Below are positions 19,750 through 31,930 of a stretch of DNA of 64,000 bases, piece after piece (the first letter of the stretch is position 1; every line of letters starts with the position of its first letter). This stretch comes from Talinum fruticosum (lineage: Eukaryota > Streptophyta > Magnoliopsida > Caryophyllales > Talinaceae): contig JAITYX010000086.1 in assembly GCA_021018815.1 (NCBI GenBank), positions 1,798,001-1,862,000 on the forward strand, read 5' to 3'. The position numbers and the translations under genes were made by a program. The notes under the pieces were generated by a model. The model was not told the DNA's origin, did no database searches, and saw only the letters and a list, made by a program, of their open reading frames with translations.

Positions 19750-22309
19750 ATGATGTCTAGAAGAAAGGCTCATCCTATCGGGAGGACAAGGGCTGAGAAA
19801 TTGGTCCAAGACAACTTCTTGGAGCGGGAATGGCATCCACATGTAGAATGGAACCCAAATGACCTGTTGGTGGAGGCTGAAAACCATGTTTATTCTCTTG
19901 CCATATCTCAATTGGTAAGTTCGTTGGCCTAAACTTCTACTTTTTGTCACTTAGAGTAATTTTTCTACTAAAAAATCTTGTTAGATTTTTGTCTTGCAGA
20001 AAGGCTTGATTCGGAGTAGTGGAGCTGTACTCGAGTTCATGGAAACATATAGAAAAATGCAATATCCCTTAGAAGATGTCATGCACAACGCTGGGTTAGT
20101 TTCCTCTTCATTGCTTTGAATCATCATTGTGACAAAAGAGAACGAGATCTCATTAGAGCTATTAGTGAGCGCTTTTGGGAATCGCTAATACCTTCCATCT
20201 TCCTTTTGAGGGGATGACTATTACTCCATTCGATTTTCATTGTCTTATCAGTCTAGACTTCTCGGGGAGCCGCTAGTCTACGACCGAAATTTGTACAAAG
20301 ATCATCATTATCTACTTCACCTCTTCAGTCCCGTGGTTAATACGTTTTCCCGGAGAATTTCTTTAAATACACCATCCTTTTTAGGCCTTTGAGGATGTTA
20401 GATTTTAGGCTTGACATTCTCCATAACAACAAGTCCAGATCCTATTTAATCTTCCATTAAGAACAAGTACTATTTCCTAACTAAGCATCAAAGGTTCATG
20501 CTCACTATTTGGTGAAGTTAGCGGACCTAGATAAAATTAAAGAGCTTAATTAGGGTGCACCTACACACACTCTTTTATAAGGGGTCTCTATGCTAGTGTG
20601 GGACATACCAAGCATGAAAAGGACTTGACAAACTATCTTCCACTGTGTGGCTTATTGAAGATCATTGAGGTATGCTCTAATTCTCCATTTCTTTCTAATA
20701 TATTTTATCTTGTGTGGATAAAATCTCACTTGTTTTACAAAAAATGTAGTCGTGGTTGTATGAATAATTCCCGCGCCTGTCCCCGGTTTAATAAATCATC
20801 CTACTTTTTCGGCCTCCATATCATGGGTAAAAATCCTTTTTCAATAGCCTAAAATCCATGATATAGGCTTCTTTAGGTCTGCATTGAATCACGAGGTTTT
20901 GATATGTCACTTTTAAGCTAAAAAGGTACCTCAAAATGTGCGCGAAAAAATTTACTTCATCGACATCTTCCCGGCCCCGCCCTCGGCTCGTGGTGGGCCT
21001 TGTGGGCATGGCTGTGGCTGGCGCCAGCCTTGGCTTAGCGCGTTCTATGCCCATTTTCTTGTTGCCTTTTACTTGTGCTTGCTTATCTAATTATAAATCC
21101 TATATGTGGAGGAAAATTTCCATCCTTGGGCCCGACTCCAACTTCCTCCATGCGTAATCAATTCACGAGAGTTAAGTGAAAGGAGGATCTTATTTGAGGG
21201 TCCTTTCGGGTTTTACTCGGTACCTTGGTGAGAGAGTTACGCCACAAATCTGCAACAATACATGGCCTCTGTTTGTTCCTCTTGATCCACCGCAAACCAT
21301 GTTTTACTTTCACTCTCTTTATCCACAAGAGCAACAAGAAGCGACCATCGGGTACCCCTATACCTAGTTCTTAAACTTATACACATCCTATGCATATCAC
21401 TTGGGACAGATTATGATCCAGCTGGTGAGTTTCCACCTCTTTCTTCCTTTTGTGTATAGTTGAATTTCTTGTATGGAAATTAACTTCATGCTTTTGTAGC
21501 TTTTTCCGAAGGACATCCATATTCCAAGTCTCAATGTGGATGTTTCTTAACCTGGGGAATCTCCTCGTTACATACCGATTCTTGAACTTTCGGAAGAGGA
21601 GTGCGTGGGGCTCCTTTTTACTAGAAACTAGCAACGGATAAGTGATTTATACTCTTTACTTTTAGTTGCATGCCAAATTTACTAACACCATTAAATCTTT
21701 GTAGTATGATCGGGAGCAATCACGGATAATGTCCATCGACGCCAATCCGCCCTTAGATGTATTCGAGACTTCTTCTCTAGGAGAGCCTTCCCAACCTTCC
21801 GGGTGAGTCTTTGATTAGTGAAATGCTAACTTTATTGGACTTTTAGTGGGTGTGCTAATTGCTCCTTCATTTTTGTAGAGGCGCTGATCTAGAATGTATT
21901 CATTAAGAGGCCTCCTTGGTGGATCGGGGATATAAGCACATTCATTTTGCCCACAAACACCTCCTAGTGGTACCTCTAGAGCGGATACCTCTTGTTGCTC
22001 TTCACGATGTGCGTATCATTGGAGTACTTCGAAGCAACGCCTAGCACCTCTAGGCCTAGTTCTTCCGTTGCGAGGCCTAACTTTGTCGAAGAAAGTAAGG
22101 ATATTTTGCCCCTTCAAGCATTTGATCACCGTGGGAACCCACTTAACTTCCACCGGGCGTCTTACAGTGGACCTTCTCATGTAGCATCTCGGTCTTGGGA
22201 CCATGGAGCTAGCTCTTCTCAAGGTGGTGAAGACGGTCGATTCTCCACGTCTGCGTTAGAGGACTTCGGGAATTATATCTTCGGTGATGCTTCCGATGAA
22301 AAAGATTAG
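19750..22309 (+). pseudogene. Plant mobile domain (PMD) gene, multi-exon, antisense inside element B
   Basis: Exon 1 (19750-19914, starting MMSRRKAHPIGRTRAEK) ends at a GT donor (GTAAGT). The 85-bp intron closes with TTGCAG at 19999, and exon 2 continues in phase (KGLIRSSGAVLEF). Further on, AISERFWES and GGMTITPFDFHCLI-type wording near 20150-20250 (in part across a frameshift) is characteristic of the PMD fold. TNYLPLCGLLKI (about 20628) and VPLDPPQTMFYFHSLYP (about 21270-21320) follow. The last exon, serine-rich and acidic, ends with a stop at 22309. Frameshifts and stops in the middle make it a pseudogene. PMD proteins occur both as host genes (MAIN/MAIL family) and in transposons. The function of retroelement-borne ones is unknown. 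Confidence 0.7.
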
Positions 22310-22329
22310 TTGATCCCTTTTAGGGTGCT

Positions 22330-22840
22330 TTGTGTTGTTTAACGCTTAATATTTTATAAAATTTTGACTCTATGCAATGAGATGAAATGCAAAGTCTCGA
22401 TTCTAAAAATGCTTTCTTTTATTAATATGATGCAAAAAATTCTTAGGAAAATTTACAAAGATAAATAAAAATATTTGCACTAGCCCTCGTCCCCAAAAGA
22501 AAATAATAAAAATAAAAATAGGAATTCGTAAGTGCACGGTCTAAAAATAATGGGGCTTGACCAAAGATGGGCCAGGGCAAGAATAAATAATGGCCCAAGG
22601 AGTGCCCGGGCCAAAGAAATAAGGCGAAGCGGTCGGTCCAAGGCCCTAGCCGGCTCGTGCCATGCTCAAGAAAACCCGAGCACGGGTGAACGCCGGTCGT
22701 GCTTGGTGCAGTACGACTTTGGTGCTTGGAAATTGCTATAAATTGGACCTTTGTTGATGATCGATTTATCTCGTTAGATGCATGAGATAACGAACGCTGA
22801 AAGGGTAATTTTTTCACAATATGGGTTCAATACTTTATTT
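22330..22840 (-). other. Element B 3' region, non-coding
   Basis: The minus strand of about 22440-22370 matches the TTTTTTGCATCAT / ATAAAAGAA..GC segment of element A (13855-13935), showing that this is conserved 3' region of the family. A G-rich block at about 22495-22475 on the minus strand resembles the one near 13815 in A. The rest, rich in GGGCCA words, is not coding as far as I can see. Confidence 0.55.
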
Positions 22841-24300
22841 AATATTCGCCAAGTGAAAGTCTATTAGATTTTCTTAAGGGTCATTGTGGCCTATTGGAAT
22901 CCTCACCACCACGATTTCGGGTTTAGGGATAAGGAATTGTGCCCCCGCTTGAAATGTTTGGTGCTATTCTTGGTAAGCAACGCCGTACCAAGCCTGCAGT
23001 ACCCAAATCTCCCGAAAATCTACACGAAACCTAGAAATACCTTTTGAAGCTGAGTAATAAGAATCTAGGGTGGATTCTTATCGGGAATCGAGTGAACTTG
23101 ACGAACCTAATGAAACATTATCGCCGGATGTATGCATTCTCTAAGATTATCGTCCCAAGATGGTGAGCTATCATCACCTACCCGATAGGTGGTTTCCTAT
23201 TGGTAGGAGGTCATGGGAACATGGCGTCCGTGGCACTACTAGGCTTAGTTGAGCAAGCTGGAAAATTACAGCTCCCGACTCTGCGATAGTTGTTAAAATT
23301 ATAATAGGATTAGATGGGGTCAAGGCTAATCCAGATGAGGATTTCACTCGGAGCCCCTTGTTGTTGTAGGTAAGCAAATAACGACCAGAGACTAAATGGT
23401 GAGAACCGGTTGGCGGCACCGGTCACGGGGTGGCTGTCCTGCGCCATTGAAGCTGAAAAGCCACTGGTTTTATGCCGAAAGTCCGTATTTTCCGCCTTTT
23501 TGCTATTTTTCTCTCTTTTTATCTTGCTCTTGTTTGGCCGTAAAGAAAGGTAGAATTTTGACCTTGCAAGACACTTATATTTTTTATTATTATCTATGGT
23601 GTGCAGATTTAGTTAATGGAGCATTTGTAATTGATTAATGCTCCTGCAAAAGTAGATACCTATCCGGCGACACACTTCGTCAACGAAAGCGGTAGAGGCG
23701 GTGACCGATCACCCTAATTCTTGGTGGAAGGAATACCTTAAAAACCATAGCAATACCATACTATGGTATATTGCACACTAGAAAGTGTCCCAATTTAGGA
23801 CACATACCGGACAACTTCCTTTTGTACGCCCGTTGGGTCTAAAAACCAGCACTTACTACTTCCCTGACCGTGTATTACATCGGATAGGAAGAAAGCATGT
23901 GATTCACCTTCCGGATTGCATTTATCCTGCTACCTTTGAACTGTTCGAAAGCTTTGGCGGTTCAGAGCGAGTCAAATCGTGGCTTGAATATTAGATGAAC
24001 CTACCAAAGCTATTGAAACCCGTAGGTAAGCCAACTACTACTATGTTCACAGATTATCTAGAGTGGATAACGAAAGTGAACCCCACATGTCGCAAGGCAC
24101 CGAGGGCTAGAGAGCTAGATCCCTAAGGAGTTGTCTTGCTACTGCACCACTCCAAATACGCGAAGTGAACCCTCGGATAACTAAATGTGCCCGCAGAAGA
24201 GAATCTGAGGCCAAGGAAGTCGAAGAGATGAGGGCTCGTCGAATTGAGGAGCTGAAGAAGCATACAAGATGATGGAGCCGAGTCTAGTGATCCGAAAGGA
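22840..24300 (+). pseudogene. Unassigned decayed coding-like stretch on the plus strand of element B
   Basis: Protein-like phrases follow one another on the plus strand with frame changes: VPPLEMFGAILGKQRRTKP (about 22940), NLGWILIGNRVNLTNLM (about 23065), GGHGNMASVALLGLVEQAGK (about 23208), KVDTYPATHFVNESG (about 23650) and a 69-codon open stretch 23785-23994 with LHRIGRKHVIHLPDCIYPATF and ELFESFGGSERVKSWL. It ends in an Arg/Glu-rich segment near 24270. The style resembles plant transposon-borne PMD or 'aminotransferase-like' proteins. I cannot name the family. It may be a second extra gene of element B or part of another insertion. Confidence 0.45.
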
Positions 24301-24955
24301 AAAAAAGTGAAAATAGACTAGGGCTGGACTTTTTAAAAAGGAAATTAGGAAATTTAGTTTTGCCTCTTTAGAACAATTTTAATTTTGCAAGTAGTATACT
24401 CTGTTTTTCCCCTTTTATTATTATATACTTAGGTAAATAGTAATCTTACCTTTTTTATTAAATAAAAGTAAGTTTTATGCTTACTTTACTATTTTATATT
24501 TTTTACCGCTCAACTAGAGGCATAAGTACATTGGACTCGCCTAATTGGACCTTCCTTAAAAATTAATTAGACAATTAATTACATCGATGGGCTATCTAAT
24601 TGGATCACCCAAACATTGAATAACAATTAATTTAATAGAAAGACCGTCTAATTGGACCATCAAAATAAAAAGTTACGAGAGATAAAAACCAAGGGACATC
24701 GCTCAACCCGGCTAGCCCACCGTTGTTCGAGTGGTGGCCGGCGCCTGCCATGGCGTGGCCTAGTTGGGCCAGGCTTGGCCTGTCATTTTGGGCCATGCTA
24801 AACATAGAATTTTTTCAATTGATCCATGTTTGTGTACTTGAAAGACCTCTTCACCATCCAAATCGACCGGTTCTCATCGCTCCTCATGGCAGTATTTGAC
24901 TAACCACAAATGGGCCTTGCCGATTGGGCCTGTACTTTCCTCGACGATTCCGGAT
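24301..24955. other. Spacer between the coding-like stretch and pol of element B
   Basis: AT-rich DNA up to about 24500 is followed by short repeats of the phrase CTAATTGGA (24540, 24597 and 24648) and a GC-rich block near 24715-24790. No coding frame is recognised. Confidence 0.4.
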
Positions 24956-26100
24956 TGCTCGCTCTAAATCTCTTTAAGGACCAAATCCAAAATTTGTAGA
25001 TTTTGAGGCTTTACTTTTTGTTAAATTCCCTTGATTTACATGCCTGGTATATTTGCCTATTATGTAAGGCGTTGAGGTGCCTTTCCAAGCAACACTAACT
25101 CTTTGTAGCGTGCTGTAGCCCACTCTGCCTCCGGAATCGGACTCTCAACAATGATTCGTAATGAGGGGATGTCAATTTCTACTAGAAGAACTGCTTCCAT
25201 GCCATATACTAGGGAGTAAGGTGTTGCTCCCATAGAGGTCCTAATAGAGGTTCGATAGCCCCATAAAGCGAAAGGCAATTTGTCGAGCTAATCCTTATAG
25301 TTGATGACCATCTTTTCTAAAATTTTGCGAATGTTTTTGTTGGCAGCCTCGACTGCTCCGTGAGTCTCGGGGCAATAGGTAGAAGATTTGTGATACTTGA
25401 TCTTGTACTTCTCAAGTAGATCTGCTACTTCTTTCTTGAAGTGACTACCATGGTCACTTATCAATTCATGAGATACCCCACATTGACAAATAATGTTGCG
25501 GGTGATGAACTTAGCCACCTACTTGGACGTTAAGGTCTCATAGGTGGCTACTTCTAGCCACTTGGTGAAGTAGTCAATTGCTACTAACACAAATTTGTGA
25601 CCTCCCTTTCCTTTAGGGGTCACTTTGTCAATAATGTCAATTCCCAAAATCGACAATGGCCAAGGTGATGTCGGTGTCATAAGAAACGATGGCGGTTGGT
25701 GCTATAAATTTGCATACATCTAACACTTGTGGCATTGCTTAACAAACTCATAGCAATTTGCTGCCATGGTCGACCAGTGGTATCTAAGCCTCTAAATTTT
25801 CTAAACCAACATTTTTCCATTCATATGGGTTCCATATTCCCCACCATGAATCTTATCCACGATGCGCTTTGATTCATGTTGGTTCACATAAAGTAAGCTA
25901 ATCCCTATGTTGGTTTTTCTTGTACAGTTGTCCTTTGTTGATGAAACACCGAGCTGCCAACATCCCGATGGCTCGCTGGGCTCTAGGTGTAGAGTCCAAC
26001 AGATACTCTTGCTTATCAAGACACCGATAGATGTCATGATACCAACTAGTGTGGCCGGTATTAGACACTTCTAATGTGTAGACATTCACGAGGCTAACTC
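24956..26100 (-). pseudogene. Element B integrase
   Basis: Reading right to left on the minus strand, decayed N-terminal parts lie near 26100-25650. Next comes the core with IDYFTKWLEVATYE-type wording at about 25590-25530, then AKFITRNIICQCGVSHELIS and SDHG with the second Asp (25518-25430), then HGAVEAANKNIRKIL with the Glu (about 25360-25325). YRTSIRTSMGATPYSLVYGM follows at about 25260-25200, a Tat/Ogre-typical block, and the C-terminal part reaches about 24960. Frames are broken between these pieces. It would insert cDNA into the genome. Confidence 0.85.
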
Positions 26101-27200
26101 CGTCGCTCTATGTTGATGGGCATTGAATGAATACCGCTAGGGATATTAATCATGGATGCTAGTTTAGCTAAAGCATCCGCGAACTGGTTGTCATCCCTAG
26201 GAATGTAGGTGTAGGAAATGCTTTCAAAATGTTTTGATAATTCGATGAAATATACCGGTAGAGTGCCAAGGCTTCATTACGTACCTTCCATTTTTGCGAA
26301 ATCCGATTAATGATAAGACTGGAGTATTTGAAAACCCCGATATTCTTTGCACCGATCTCTATAACGACTTCAGGTCTAGTGGTGCACGCTTCATACTTTG
26401 CGGCATTGTTGGTGACTTTGAAATCGACTTGACCGAAATGGGAGCATGTGCTCCCTCCGGTGAGACTAGAAGAATCCCTCCAAAGCCCTTCGATTGTAAG
26501 CGTCGCCGAAGTACATTGTCCATATGTCCACCTCTACTTGTAAAATATTTTCGTCGGGAAAGTCGAGGTGTTCGGGTTGCGATTCAGTTATAGGTAGATC
26601 AGCTAGGAATTCGACACTAGCCTTCCTTTGATTGCTTTTTGAGAACATATTTGAGTTCAAATTCGACAACATGACAGTCCATCTTATTATCTTGCTGCTG
26701 ATAGTTGGTTGCTCAAGGATGTACTTGATGGGATCCATTTATGCTACCACATGTACTATGTGGGCCAACATGTAGTGTATGAACTTCTTGGTAGCCCGGA
26801 CTAATGCCAATGAAGTCTTCTCTAATGGTGTGTATCTAGTCTTATAATCGAAGAATTTCTTGCTTAGATAATATATCACGTATTCTTCCTTTCCGTCTCA
26901 TTGAGTTAGCATGGCTCATATAGTTGTCTCTGTCATGGTGAGGTACAAAAGTAAAGGTTTCCTTAGTTGGGATGGAACTAGCACTTGGAGGGTTGGCTAG
27001 ATATTCCTTAACCTTCTCAAATGCTTTTTGGCACTTGGTATCCTAAATAGGCTCGGACCCTTTCTTCAACTTCTTGAAAATGGGTTCATAGACCATACTC
27101 AATTTTAATGTGAAACGACTAATGTATTGTAAATGTCATAGGAAACCCCATATCTCCTTCTATGTCTTCTCGCAGTGGAATCTCCTTAATAGCTTTGATC
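26101..27200 (-). pseudogene. Element B RNase H region
   Basis: The minus-strand open stretch 26738-26466 (LEQPTISSKIIRWTVMLSNL, then VEVDIWTMYFGDAYNRR) corresponds to the end of the first RNase H/connection and the start of a second RNase H-like segment (W-T-M-Y-F-G-D for W-x-L-Y-F-D-G). Sequence between 26740 and 27200 is decayed. Tat elements are known for an additional archaeal-type RNase H (aRNH), and this could be that domain. Confidence 0.65.
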
Positions 27201-27220
27201 TTGGATGGATCAACTTTGAT

Positions 27221-27990
27221 TCATCTAAGATTGACAACATAGCCTAACAACTTGCATGAGGTTACCCCGAAGGCACACTTTTGAGGATTAAGGGACATGT
27301 TATACTTTCTCAATCTTTCAAAGAATTTTCTCAGCCAGATAGGTGCCCCTGCCCTTTCCTTGACCTTTATGATCATGTCATCCACATAGACTTCGCCTTC
27401 TTTGTGCATCATGTCATGCAATAATGTCATAGTCGTTCTCTTGTATGTCGTGCCGACGTTCTTGAGCCCAAATGGCATCACCACATAACAATGACGTCCC
27501 CATTGAGTGATGAAGGTCATCTTCTCCATATCCTCTTCAACCATCTTCACCTGATTGTAGCCAGCATAACCGTCCATAAACGAAAGTAAAGCATGACCCG
27601 CTGTGTTGTCTATGAGGATGTCGATATGGGGCAGTGGGAAATCGTCCTTGGGGCTTGCCTTATTAAGATCCCCGAAGTCGACATGCATCCGAACCCTGCT
27701 ATCTTTCTTCGAACCGGTATTATGTTTGCTACCCACCGAGGATAGTGAACTACTTAGATGAACCTAGCCTCTAACTCGCTTCTAAACTTTTTCTTAATTT
27801 TCAGTGCCCACTTGCTTCATCCTCTTGAGCTTTTGCTAAACCGTCTTAGCATCCTCATAAAGTGGAATTTTATGTTCCGCTATACTTGAATCTATCGTCG
27901 GCATATCTTTGTATGACCATGCAAAGACATCTATAAACTCTATAAGGAGCAAAGCAAATTGCTTTTGCTCTTCTAGATCTAATGTTTTCC
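27221..27990 (-). pseudogene. Element B reverse transcriptase
   Basis: A 171-codon open stretch on the minus strand (27736-27221) holds VRMHVDFGDLNKASPKDDFP, FMDGYAGYNQVKM, MPFGLKNVGTTYKR and the catalytic YVDDM box, followed by LNPQKCAFGV. These are the standard palm blocks of gypsy RT, and D-G-Y-A/S-G-Y is the Tat wording. The N-terminal part (27990-27740) is in other frames. The second and third catalytic Asp residues (YVDD) are intact, but upstream and downstream frames are broken. Confidence 0.88.
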
Positions 27991-29100
27991 TAATCTTAAC
28001 CTCTAGGGGTTGATCAACTTATCCTAAATTAATTGTTATTGTTTCCTTTATTATTGGTCGGTGTTTTTCGTGATCTTCCATAGCTTGTATTAATTCTTTA
28101 GGGATTTATTGTTTGTCATTAGAGGTAAAACAATTAAAAACAGGAGGAGGCAAAGAGTAAGTAGAAAGGTTCATCTTATTGAAAGAAGAAACAAGTACAT
28201 CGGACTCGAAATAGAAGATACGGAATTGGAAACAACAAAATTAGAAAAAGAACTAGAAGCAACAGGAGGAGAAACAAAAGCCCTAATACTAGACTCGGGA
28301 AGGGGATGCGCTCCTAAGCTAATAACGAATTCTTGCCCTCCTCGGTATCGATCCAAGTGACATGCTTGGCACCATCATTGTCGACGTCGGTGATGAAACC
28401 GGACGGATCGAACTATGGGTGTGACATGGCTCGAGATAGTACCGAGACCGAATTCCCCTCTAGGTTCTTCTCTTGGCTGAATAGTAGATCGAAGATATTA
28501 TTCTCGGCCAAGTTGGTCTAGTCTAGTATGGCTTGTCCCTCTTCAAGGAGGTAGGATGCATCCTTTTCTAGTATACAACTGACCAATAAAGATCTCCGGG
28601 CCAGCTACCGGAATATCCTTCTCTTTAAGGTAGTAAGGCTTAGGAAAACCGTAGTCCGGGAAGTCATCCCCTTCTTTCAAGAATCGCTCGTTGAGAGTAT
28701 GAGGAAAGGGCCCGATGGAGCGGACTGTATGAGGTGCGATCTTTGTATTCTGAACTTCCCACTTGGCTTGGTTTATTTCCTTAGTGGTAGATTGATAGCC
28801 TAGCCAAAATTTATAGTTGTTAGCGGGTTCAAGGGGTGGAAAGATAGGATGGTATGCCCTCGCCTGCAGCTAGGCCTGGAAAATACCACTTCTTCCCGAG
28901 CATCGAGTAGACGCTAGGGTTACCATAAGGGTTAAAGTTAAGAGGTGCTTTATCCTTATCCAAGGAAGCAACAGTCTCAAATCCATAGAGTTCTTCATTG
29001 TTAACATCATGCTTAATTTCAACCACGCATTCCTCGAAAGTGATAGTAGCACATAGATTATCCCCGTTAATGGTTATGACTTGACCTTTAATGATCATTT
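27991..29100 (-). pseudogene. Element B pol segment between protease and RT
   Basis: The 89-codon stretch 29098-28829 (MIIKGQVITINGDNLCATIT, then GKKWYFPGLAAGEGIPSY) is the linker that in Tat elements follows the protease. The remainder to 27991 is frameshifted. Plus-strand ORFs at 28109-28521 overlap this region and are shadows. Confidence 0.6.
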
Positions 29101-29314
29101 TAACTTTTGATGCGGTATAGAGAATACTGCTTGAGGATCATGCAACCAAGGGTTTCCTAGGAGCAAATTGAATGTAGCTGGGATGTCTATGACTTGGAAG
29201 TCAATGTTCTTCATAATTAGCCCTACATTGATTAGGAAGGTCAGCATTCCCAAGACTATTCTCTTAGAATTGTCATAAGCTTAGAGATGAATAGTTTGTT
29301 TAGAGAATTATTTT

Positions 29315-29548
29315 CTATCCGATTCCTAACCTTTTGGCGGTCCTCCAAGGACAAACATTTACAATTGATCCGTTGTCTACGAGGGTTAAGGGAACGAATT
29401 TGTTGATGTAAGTTACGGTTAAATAAACGGTATTGTTGTGTGTAACGCCTTCTTTAGGGAGATCCTTTTGATCAAAAGTAATGGTTCCGTCCCTATCGTT
29501 GACCAATCCTACTACTTCCTGTGGCATGGTTTTAGGAGAGACCTCCAT
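29315..29548 (-). pseudogene. Element B protease
   Basis: The open stretch contains NTVYLTVTYINKFVPLTLVD followed by NGSIVNVCP. The D-N-G-S form replaces the usual D-S/T-G and is, as I recall, the normal form in Tat proteases, with NVCP or NVMP after it. The partner half of the protease lies downstream near 29290-29110 in other frames. It would process the Gag-Pol polyprotein. Confidence 0.8.
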
Positions 29549-30410
29549 CTTGCTAAGTGTGTCGATTAGAGCATGCCTATGTTTCTAGGAAGCGGATATA
29601 AGTTGCTAGATTGAAATGTCATCTTTTAATTTTTGAAGCTATTTTAGGATTGGGTCTTCTTCTTTAGCGACTTGAAGTTCTTTTGGGCTTCCTGAGTCTA
29701 TTGTGGACCCGGGGTGCATTATGTCATCCAAATCTAGTAAGGAATTGGATTTTTGGACCTTTAGGTTCTCCCTAAAAGTCTTCCTCTTCTAAAGGTGGTG
29801 TTCCCCAAAAGTGGTCATCATTGTCATCACTATTGTTTCTAGTTTCATATACATCTTCCACATCACTTACCCACAGCCCATGGACTTCTGGACCTAGAGG
29901 AGGTAAGCTAAGAAGTGGTTTGGACTCATCGATGTCTTGAATAAAGATAGATGGGTCCTACTGCCCTGGAATGGGTTCAGCAAAAATAGCTAAGGTACCG
30001 CTGAAAGGATTCTTGTTGTTAGTTGGTTTTTGAGCGGCTTTAGGTAGAGGGAGTTGACCATTGTAGAACATATTCTCCAGCTTGTTCTTGAACATCCAAA
30101 ATTTCTTGGTGTCATGTCCTCGTGCACGATGGTATTTGTAAATTTTTCAACGTCCTAGTTTTTAGATCTGTTTCACGGTTTCGATTATGCTTTATGGGTG
30201 GCAATTCTATCTTTCCTTTAGCCAATAGACAGTCAAGGGCTTGAGTGTACGTGGTATCGATAGGAATGTAGTCATTATACTTGTTGAGGGCACCGACATC
30301 TACACCCCTACTAGTATTGCCTATATTGGAGGTTTTCTTATCTTTGGATTGATAATTACCTCTATACCCCATCAAAACTTTTGTGGTTGTGGTGGACAAC
30401 TCTTCTTCTA
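29549..30410 (-). pseudogene. Element B gag C-terminal part and gag-pol linker
   Basis: Minus-strand reading near 30125-29960 gives KFWMFKNKLENMFYNGQLP, which in Tat elements follows the gag zinc-knuckle area. A 101-codon stretch (30417-30112) includes PIDTTYTQALDCLLAKGKIE. An acidic/proline-rich linker then leads to the protease. I do not see an intact CCHC knuckle. Confidence 0.6.
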
Positions 30411-30947
30411 TCAGCATGCTAGTATCTCTAAGGTTGAGAAGTTCATCATCGGTAAGAATTTGAGATGTTGATTGTAGACGGGCTTAAGGTTCTTCACGAT
30501 GATCCTAACTTGGTCTTTCTCGGAAGGTCGGTCTACCATGTGGGCAGCTTTTGCCCACCATCCGGTGAGAAAGTTTGTAAAGCTTTCTTTCTCACCTTGC
30601 TTAATCATCTCCAAGTCTCTAAGAGTAAATGGTAAATCGGTGTTGTAAGAGTATTGGTGTAAGAACTCCTTGTAAAGATCGATCCAGTTGGTGACCTTGC
30701 GTAGGTCAACCGTGTTATACCACTTCATTATGTCAGTATCAAAAGTCCACGGGAAGATCATGTGGTAAGTGTCTTCCGGTATGTTCGTAAGAGTCATTGC
30801 TTTGCGAACATGGTGATGGGGATTCTCGAAACCTCGAAATTTGAAGTCGGGCATGGTAAACTTAGAGGGGTAGTTTCCTTTAGGGATTGAAGTGAATTCC
30901 TTACGATCAAAGTAGTGGTTACTAAACATGGATGACTCCCTTAACAT
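30411..30947 (-). pseudogene. Element B gag (capsid-like core)
   Basis: A 178-codon open stretch carries YPSKFTMPDFKFRGFENPHH, EDTYHMIFPWTFDTDIMKWY, LRDLEMIKQGEKESFTNFL and KDQVRIIVKNLKP, the retrotransposon gag core of the Tat branch. It is the longest uninterrupted gag reading here. The N-terminal part upstream (to about 31200) is frameshifted and contains a proline/serine-rich segment. Gag forms particles in the cytoplasm that carry the element RNA. The same wording, decayed, is found in element A at 12940-13330. Confidence 0.85.
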
Positions 30948-31639
30948 TTTCTCTATTTGATCTATATGTGGATCAGGCTGAGGTTTGGATTCATGCTTAG
31001 GGATTCATGTTTGGGAATGTTTGGAGGAGATAGACTAGGTGGAGGTGGAAGAAATCCTCCTCCTCTTCTTAATCATTCTTCTTCCTCATCTCTCTTACTA
31101 TTCGTAATAGCTTTTAGGATGGCCTTAAGATTGCTTGATATTGACTCTATTTTCTTATCCTCGAGCATCTATCCTAGCTTCCACCCTGGCTAAATTTTTA
31201 TTAAGCAAAGCAAGGATTGTTCCGGTGTTCTATCCATTGGAGGGGAATTCTTTTTAGGTATTGTCCTTTGGTAAAAATTAGACTCGAATTGGTGTGTTAT
31301 GCACCAAAATATGTCGTAGCGGTGTAGACCGTGGAGCAGAGCGAGGAGAAGATATGTCGGACTCCTTGTTCGGACATTCTAACTTTTGGAGCTCGGTTTC
31401 CGATGATACTCAATTGCAGTAGAGTTCCCTATTCTGCAGCCCAAATGATGAGGCTTAGGATCATGTGAAAGAATACCACTTTTGAGAGGAAGGGGTTTAA
31501 GCACTAGATCCGAAGAGACTAGAAATGCTCTTTATTTAGATGCACATAAGGAATGCAAAATGAATGAAATGTAATGATGCTTATGACTTAGTTAGGGATG
31601 ATTTTATGGTTTGGATAATACATAATTGGAATGCACAAA

Positions 31640-31930
31640 TGATTATTCCTAAATGAAGGATGAATTTGTTTTGGCTAAATGAAAAATGCAAATGCAAAAC
31701 GGACTCGAGATGAATTTTATTTGGCTAAATAGAACATGAAAATGCAAAATAGACACACCTAATTTGAAATCAATTTTATTTTGGCTAAATTAGAGATGAA
31801 AATGCAAAATGGACTCACGTAATTTGAGATGAATTTCATTTTGGCTAATTGAGAGATGAAAATGCAAAACGGACTCATCTAATTTGAGATGAATTTTATT
31901 TAGTTGAATGAAATATGGAAATGCAAAATG
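31640..31930 (-). repeat. Leader tandem repeats of element B
   Basis: About five units of roughly 60 bp carry the plus-strand core TTTTGGCTAAATTAGAGATG ... GCAAAATGGACTCA. They are the inverse of the units at 11838-12235 in element A and sit at the same place, between PBS and gag. Confidence 0.85.

Noticed and set aside
30241..30471. Plus-strand ORF opposite gag of element B
   Set aside because: It is a shadow of the gag/linker reading on the minus strand with no recognisable domain.
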